A DNA stretch of 64,000 nt from Thermococcus sp. M36 (GTDB taxonomy: Archaea > Methanobacteriota_B > Thermococci > Thermococcales > Thermococcaceae), in the NCBI RefSeq assembly GCF_012027355.1, contig NZ_SNUH01000001.1:248001-312000 (forward strand), read 5' to 3'. Below, piece after piece: positions 61,421-64,000 of this stretch; within the stretch, counting starts at the first letter, position 1; the number at the start of each line of letters is the position of its first letter. The notes beneath the pieces were generated by a model. The model made no database searches. It was not told the origin of the DNA and was given only the letters and a program-made list of their open reading frames with translations. The position numbers and the translations under genes were made by a program.

Positions 61421-62248
61421 TCAGACCAGATCCTTGATCTTCCGAACCTTTCCCCCTTTTATCTCCACATAGCCGAGCTTTTTGAGAAGGCGCAGAACCT
61501 CCTCAACGGTTCCCCTGCCGTAGTTCACTACGAGGGTGCCCTTTTCCGTGGGGATCTCTATCGGCGCCGCCCTGGTGAACGCCCCTATTACCTCCACCTC
61601 CGGAACCTTCTCGTCCCCGATGGCTTTGAGTATCTCCGCCGCCAGTATGCTCCGCCCCACAAGGCCGAAGTATGCCCTGAGGAGGTAGTCCTCCGGGAAA
61701 TATTTTGCCGCGACCCTTCCCACCGCGTTTATCTTCGCCATGTCGAGTTCCAGTATCTCTATTTCATACTCAACCACCAGGTCGGTGAGGACGTACTGCC
61801 TGGCTATTCTCTCGGCACTCTCCGGGCTGTGGACGAGGTTGAATGGGAATTTGAACTGGAAGCGCAGCTCTGAGACATCCACCTCGCCCTTCAGCCTGGC
61901 GGTTCCTTCGGAGACTTCAATGGCCCCGTTCCTTGCCAGCTGGTCGAGTATCTCTGCAACCCAGGGGCCCTCCCGGATGAGGTTTTCGACTTTCTCCCCG
62001 ACCTTCAGGTGCTCAAGGATGTGGTTGAGGCTCTCCCTGAACGACACAAAGCCTTCCTTGAGGGCCTCTCTGTCGGCCCCCTCGATAACATCTATCTGGG
62101 CGCGTATTTCTTCAAGGGTGCCCTCCAGAGAATATCCTATGAAGCTTTCATAGCCGAGCCTCTCGTGCAGCTCGAACCTTATCCCTTCCCTCTTCAGGTC
62201 ATCAATGAGTGCCTTTTTCGTGACCTCGTTCCTTGTAACCAGCCTCAT
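61421..62248 (-). CDS. Conserved protein of unknown function
   Basis: A 275-residue soluble protein with a central beta/alpha part and a winged-helix-like C-terminal region (GTVEEVLRLLKKLGYVEIKGGKVRKI). The N-terminus starts MRLVTRNEVTKKALIDDLKREG. No named family. The ATG at 62248 has GGTGGTAGA before it; a longer frame upstream crosses the divergent LSm-like gene and is rejected. Confidence 0.65.
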   Translation of the reverse strand: MRLVTRNEVTKKALIDDLKREGIRFELHERLGYESFIGYSLEGTLEEIRAQIDVIEGADREALKEGFVSFRESLNHILEHLKVGEKVENLIREGPWVAEILDQLARNGAIEVSEGTARLKGEVDVSELRFQFKFPFNLVHSPESAERIARQYVLTDLVVEYEIEILELDMAKINAVGRVAAKYFPEDYLLRAYFGLVGRSILAAEILKAIGDEKVPEVEVIGAFTRAAPIEIPTEKGTLVVNYGRGTVEEVLRLLKKLGYVEIKGGKVRKIKDLV

Positions 62249-62310
62249 TCTACCACCGAACCGGAAACGGTTAAAAGCCTTATAGGTTTTTGGTCTCTGG
62301 GGGTGAGGGG

Positions 62311-62526
62311 ATGGGCGAAAAGCAGTACCTGCTGGACAGAACCCTTGAGGCGTGGAGGGGAAAGAAAGTGGCACTCGCTGTGAGCAGTGAGCACTCATTC
62401 ACAGGGACACTGGAGGACTTCGACGAGGAGGTCATAGTCCTGAAGGATGTCTCTGACATAGCGGGAAACCGGGCCAAGGCTCTGATGGTCAAGATAGAGG
62501 ATCTCAACTGGATAATGCTCCTGTGA
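62311..62526 (+). CDS. LSm-like small protein
   Basis: A 71-residue protein with an Sm-like core: KKVALAVSSEHSFTGTLEDFDEEVIVLKDVSDI and a C-terminal KIEDLNWIMLL. The Sm1 (D-E-E) and Sm2-like parts are visible, weakly. Might bind RNA or be an LSm homologue. The ATG at 62311 has GGGGTGAGGGG before it; longer frames upstream are not used. Followed by mobB after ten bases. Confidence 0.6.
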   Translation: MGEKQYLLDRTLEAWRGKKVALAVSSEHSFTGTLEDFDEEVIVLKDVSDIAGNRAKALMVKIEDLNWIMLL

Positions 62527-62535
62527 GGTGGAACC

Positions 62536-63270
62536 ATGAGGGCGGTGGCCTTCGTTGGCTATAAAAAGAGCGGAAAGACGACGGCCGTTGAAGCCGTTGC
62601 GAGGATTCTGAAGGAGCGCGGCTACCGCGTGGCCATAGCGAAGAGCATGCACGCCGATTTTGACCGAGAAGGGAGCGACACATGGCGATTCTCCAAGGTA
62701 GCCGATGCAGTCTTGGTCAGGGCGAACGATACCGATGCGTTCCTCTTCAAGGCCCGGGACATTAACGCCCTCTTCTCCATGGTCAACGCTGACTTCCTCC
62801 TGCTTGAGGGGTTTAAATCAATCCATCACGTTCCAAGGGTAATATGCGCCAGGGATGAGAACGACGTGAGGGAGCTGAACGATGGCCTTGCCATAGCTGT
62901 GAGCGGCGTTATAACCGAGAGTGGGATCGATGAGGTAAACGGCCTCCCCGCGATAAACGCCCTCACTGAGGCAGAAAAGCTCGCCGACATCGTGGAGAAG
63001 CGTGCCTTCATGTTGCCCAACATAGACTGCGGTATGTGCGGCTTTAAGTGCGCCGAGATGGCGAGGATGATAGTCACTGGCGAGAAAACCCTGAAGGACT
63101 GCGTCGTCCTCAGCCAGAAACCGAAGGTAACCGTCAAGATAGACGGCCAGGTTCTCCCAATGAAGGACTGGGTGCAGGAGCTGGTCGAAAAGACGATAAA
63201 GGGCATGCTCTCGGCGATGAAGGGCTATAGAGATGGGCAGAAGATTGAGATTGTGATAAGGGAAGAGTGA
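62536..63270 (+). CDS. mobB: Molybdopterin-guanine dinucleotide biosynthesis protein MobB with iron-sulfur tail
   Basis: A 244-residue GTP-binding protein: P-loop GYKKSGKTT, SMHADFDREGSDTWRFSKVADAVLV, LLLEGFKSIHHVPRVI. Its C-terminal region carries CGMCGFKCAEMARMI, an iron-sulfur-like cysteine cluster that is not in bacterial MobB. It assists insertion of the guanine dinucleotide in molybdenum/tungsten cofactors. Cotranscription with the LSm-like gene is plausible. Confidence 0.85.
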   Translation: MRAVAFVGYKKSGKTTAVEAVARILKERGYRVAIAKSMHADFDREGSDTWRFSKVADAVLVRANDTDAFLFKARDINALFSMVNADFLLLEGFKSIHHVPRVICARDENDVRELNDGLAIAVSGVITESGIDEVNGLPAINALTEAEKLADIVEKRAFMLPNIDCGMCGFKCAEMARMIVTGEKTLKDCVVLSQKPKVTVKIDGQVLPMKDWVQELVEKTIKGMLSAMKGYRDGQKIEIVIREE

Positions 63271-63312
63271 CGGATTGGCCGTCGAATTTTCTCTGCTCGT
63301 GTGTTTCCACCC

Positions 63313-63765
63313 TTAGTCTTTCGAATTCCTCTGCTGTTCCATTTCTCCAAACATGCCACGCGCTACTTCTGGGTGTACAATTTCAACTTCTTCTATTCCC
63401 TCATCCTTCAAAACCCACGCCCTCGCTTCTCCCTCTGGAGTTACGATGAGCCAGACGACCGGCCAAAGATTCATCCCCCTCAAATCCTTCCCGCTCGGCC
63501 TCGGTGGACAGTTGAGGTGGGAGTGGAAAATCCCAATGACCTCGAGACCCCCCTCCTCAGCCCCGTCTATCGCCTCGACCATTTCAAGGGGCTCCATCTC
63601 AAAAGCTGTGGGGGAGTTTAGCCTGTTGGTCACGAATCGGATTTCTTTGACAGTTAGACTGCCCCCGTCCGTCCCACCGAAAAGGAAGCCGCAGACTTCC
63701 GCCGCGGAGTTTTTTGCCGTTTTGACAATTTTTTCGAGGTAGTCCCTGGGGATAACCAGTCTCAT
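63313..63765 (-). CDS. JAMM/M67 metallopeptidase
   Basis: A 150-residue JAB1/MPN-like protein. Glu23 in SAAEVCGFLFG and the JAMM motif H81-S-H83-x7-S91-x2-D94 are complete. In archaea, JAMM proteins of this type may be deubiquitylase-like enzymes for SAMP proteins or related sulfur-carrier proteins. The ATG at 63765 is about 25 bases from a palindromic CTTATAAG (63787-63794), suggesting a leaderless transcript. Divergent from the small gene at 63830. Confidence 0.87.
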   Translation of the reverse strand: MRLVIPRDYLEKIVKTAKNSAAEVCGFLFGGTDGGSLTVKEIRFVTNRLNSPTAFEMEPLEMVEAIDGAEEGGLEVIGIFHSHLNCPPRPSGKDLRGMNLWPVVWLIVTPEGEARAWVLKDEGIEEVEIVHPEVARGMFGEMEQQRNSKD

Positions 63766-63786
63766 GTTCTCAACTGCGGCGTTAAG

Positions 63787-63794
63787 CTTATAAG
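63787..63794. promoter_or_regulatory. Palindromic TATA box between divergent genes
   Basis: CTTATAAG is a perfect 8-bp palindrome. The minus-strand ATG is 25.5 bases from its centre and the plus-strand ATG (63830) is 39.5 bases away, nearly the geometry seen at 31991-32000. Confidence 0.5.
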
Positions 63795-63829
63795 TTTTGA
63801 ATGATTGACAAAGTGCTGTCGGTGATATT

Positions 63830-63979
63830 ATGAAATGGGCCCTCACGCTGCATGGAGGGGAATACCACGGCAAAACGATAGTCTTTGAGGCCGAAACGGC
63901 CGACGAGGCAAGGAGGCTCGCGCTCCAGGAGCTCAGGCGGAAGGATGCGAGGGTCTTCGAACTTGAGAAGCTTGAGTGA
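63830..63979 (+). CDS. Very small protein of unknown function
   Basis: A 49-residue frame, MKWALTLHGGEYHGKTIVFE followed by an Arg/Glu/Leu-rich helix (DEARRLALQELRRKDARVFELEKLE). A good GGTGA ribosome-binding site is five bases from the ATG, and a TATA element is upstream. Not recognised. Codon use resembles that of its neighbours. Confidence 0.65.
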   Translation: MKWALTLHGGEYHGKTIVFEAETADEARRLALQELRRKDARVFELEKLE

Positions 63980-64000
63980 TTCTCCGCTTCCCTTTCTTCC

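Overview
The window is a stretch of a hyperthermophilic euryarchaeal chromosome, most likely a Thermococcus or close relative (Thermococcales). The evidence is archaeal throughout: ribosomal proteins L7Ae, S28e and L24e, an aIF5B with an intein, a complete archaellum operon, archaeal lipid enzymes (egsA, GGGP synthase), AMP phosphorylase, Nob1, GGTG/GGAGG ribosome-binding sites and BRE/TATA promoters. Genes are tightly packed on both strands. The species cannot be fixed from the sequence alone.

Layout. 1-2034: the 3' end of rad50, then nurA and a DUF72 gene. 2035-4681: a C/D box guide RNA, a frameshifted glyoxylate reductase gene, a zinc-ribbon gene and an RNA m5U methyltransferase. 4686-10604: translation block (infB with a 545-residue intein, ndk, rpl24e, rps28e, rpl7ae), interrupted by an inverted membrane-protein gene. 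10791-17035: a zinc-finger protein, a membrane-anchored winged-helix protein, a PUA/PAPS-reductase/ferredoxin fusion, a first stomatin/NfeD pair and an amidohydrolase. 17082-27655: the archaellum locus on the minus strand (earA-like regulator, fam-like methyltransferase, flaB, flaC, flaD, flaF, flaG, flaH, flaI, flaJ) ending in a translationally coupled 641-residue surface protein. 28128-33941: asnS, an H/ACA guide RNA, M55 peptidase, GGGP synthase, DUF123, DUF2095, AMP phosphorylase. 34073-39699: a MinD-type ATPase, the second stomatin/NfeD-protease pair, a DNA glycosylase and coiled-coil genes. 39701-39865: a candidate structured non-coding RNA. 39939-51290: a secreted protein, nob1, pxpABC, egsA, IMPase/FBPase, rhomboid, three tRNAs (one with an intron), a transglutaminase-like lipoprotein and a DEAD-box helicase. 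51460-63979: a TldD/TldE pair, two methyltransferases, a nitrilase, a ferritin-like lipoprotein, a phosphatase, MptE, MobB, a JAMM protease and others.

Themes. (1) RNA biology is dense: one near-perfect C/D guide, one H/ACA guide, a ~160-nt RNA with C/D boxes closed by a terminal helix, and a weaker third C/D candidate. The gene for L7Ae, which binds the kink-turns of such RNAs, lies in the same window. (2) Compaction is extreme: five convergent pairs share exactly four bases at their stop codons, and the two larger gaps between convergent genes are filled by guide RNAs. (3) Regulation can be read at several places: three TACATA-like boxes spaced exactly 12 bp upstream of the archaellin gene, palindromic TATA elements shared by divergent genes, and identical promoter cores driving two divergent tRNA genes.

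Start codons were set from visible ribosome-binding sites and are often a few codons inside the longest frame. No CRISPR array, insertion sequence or rRNA operon was seen.
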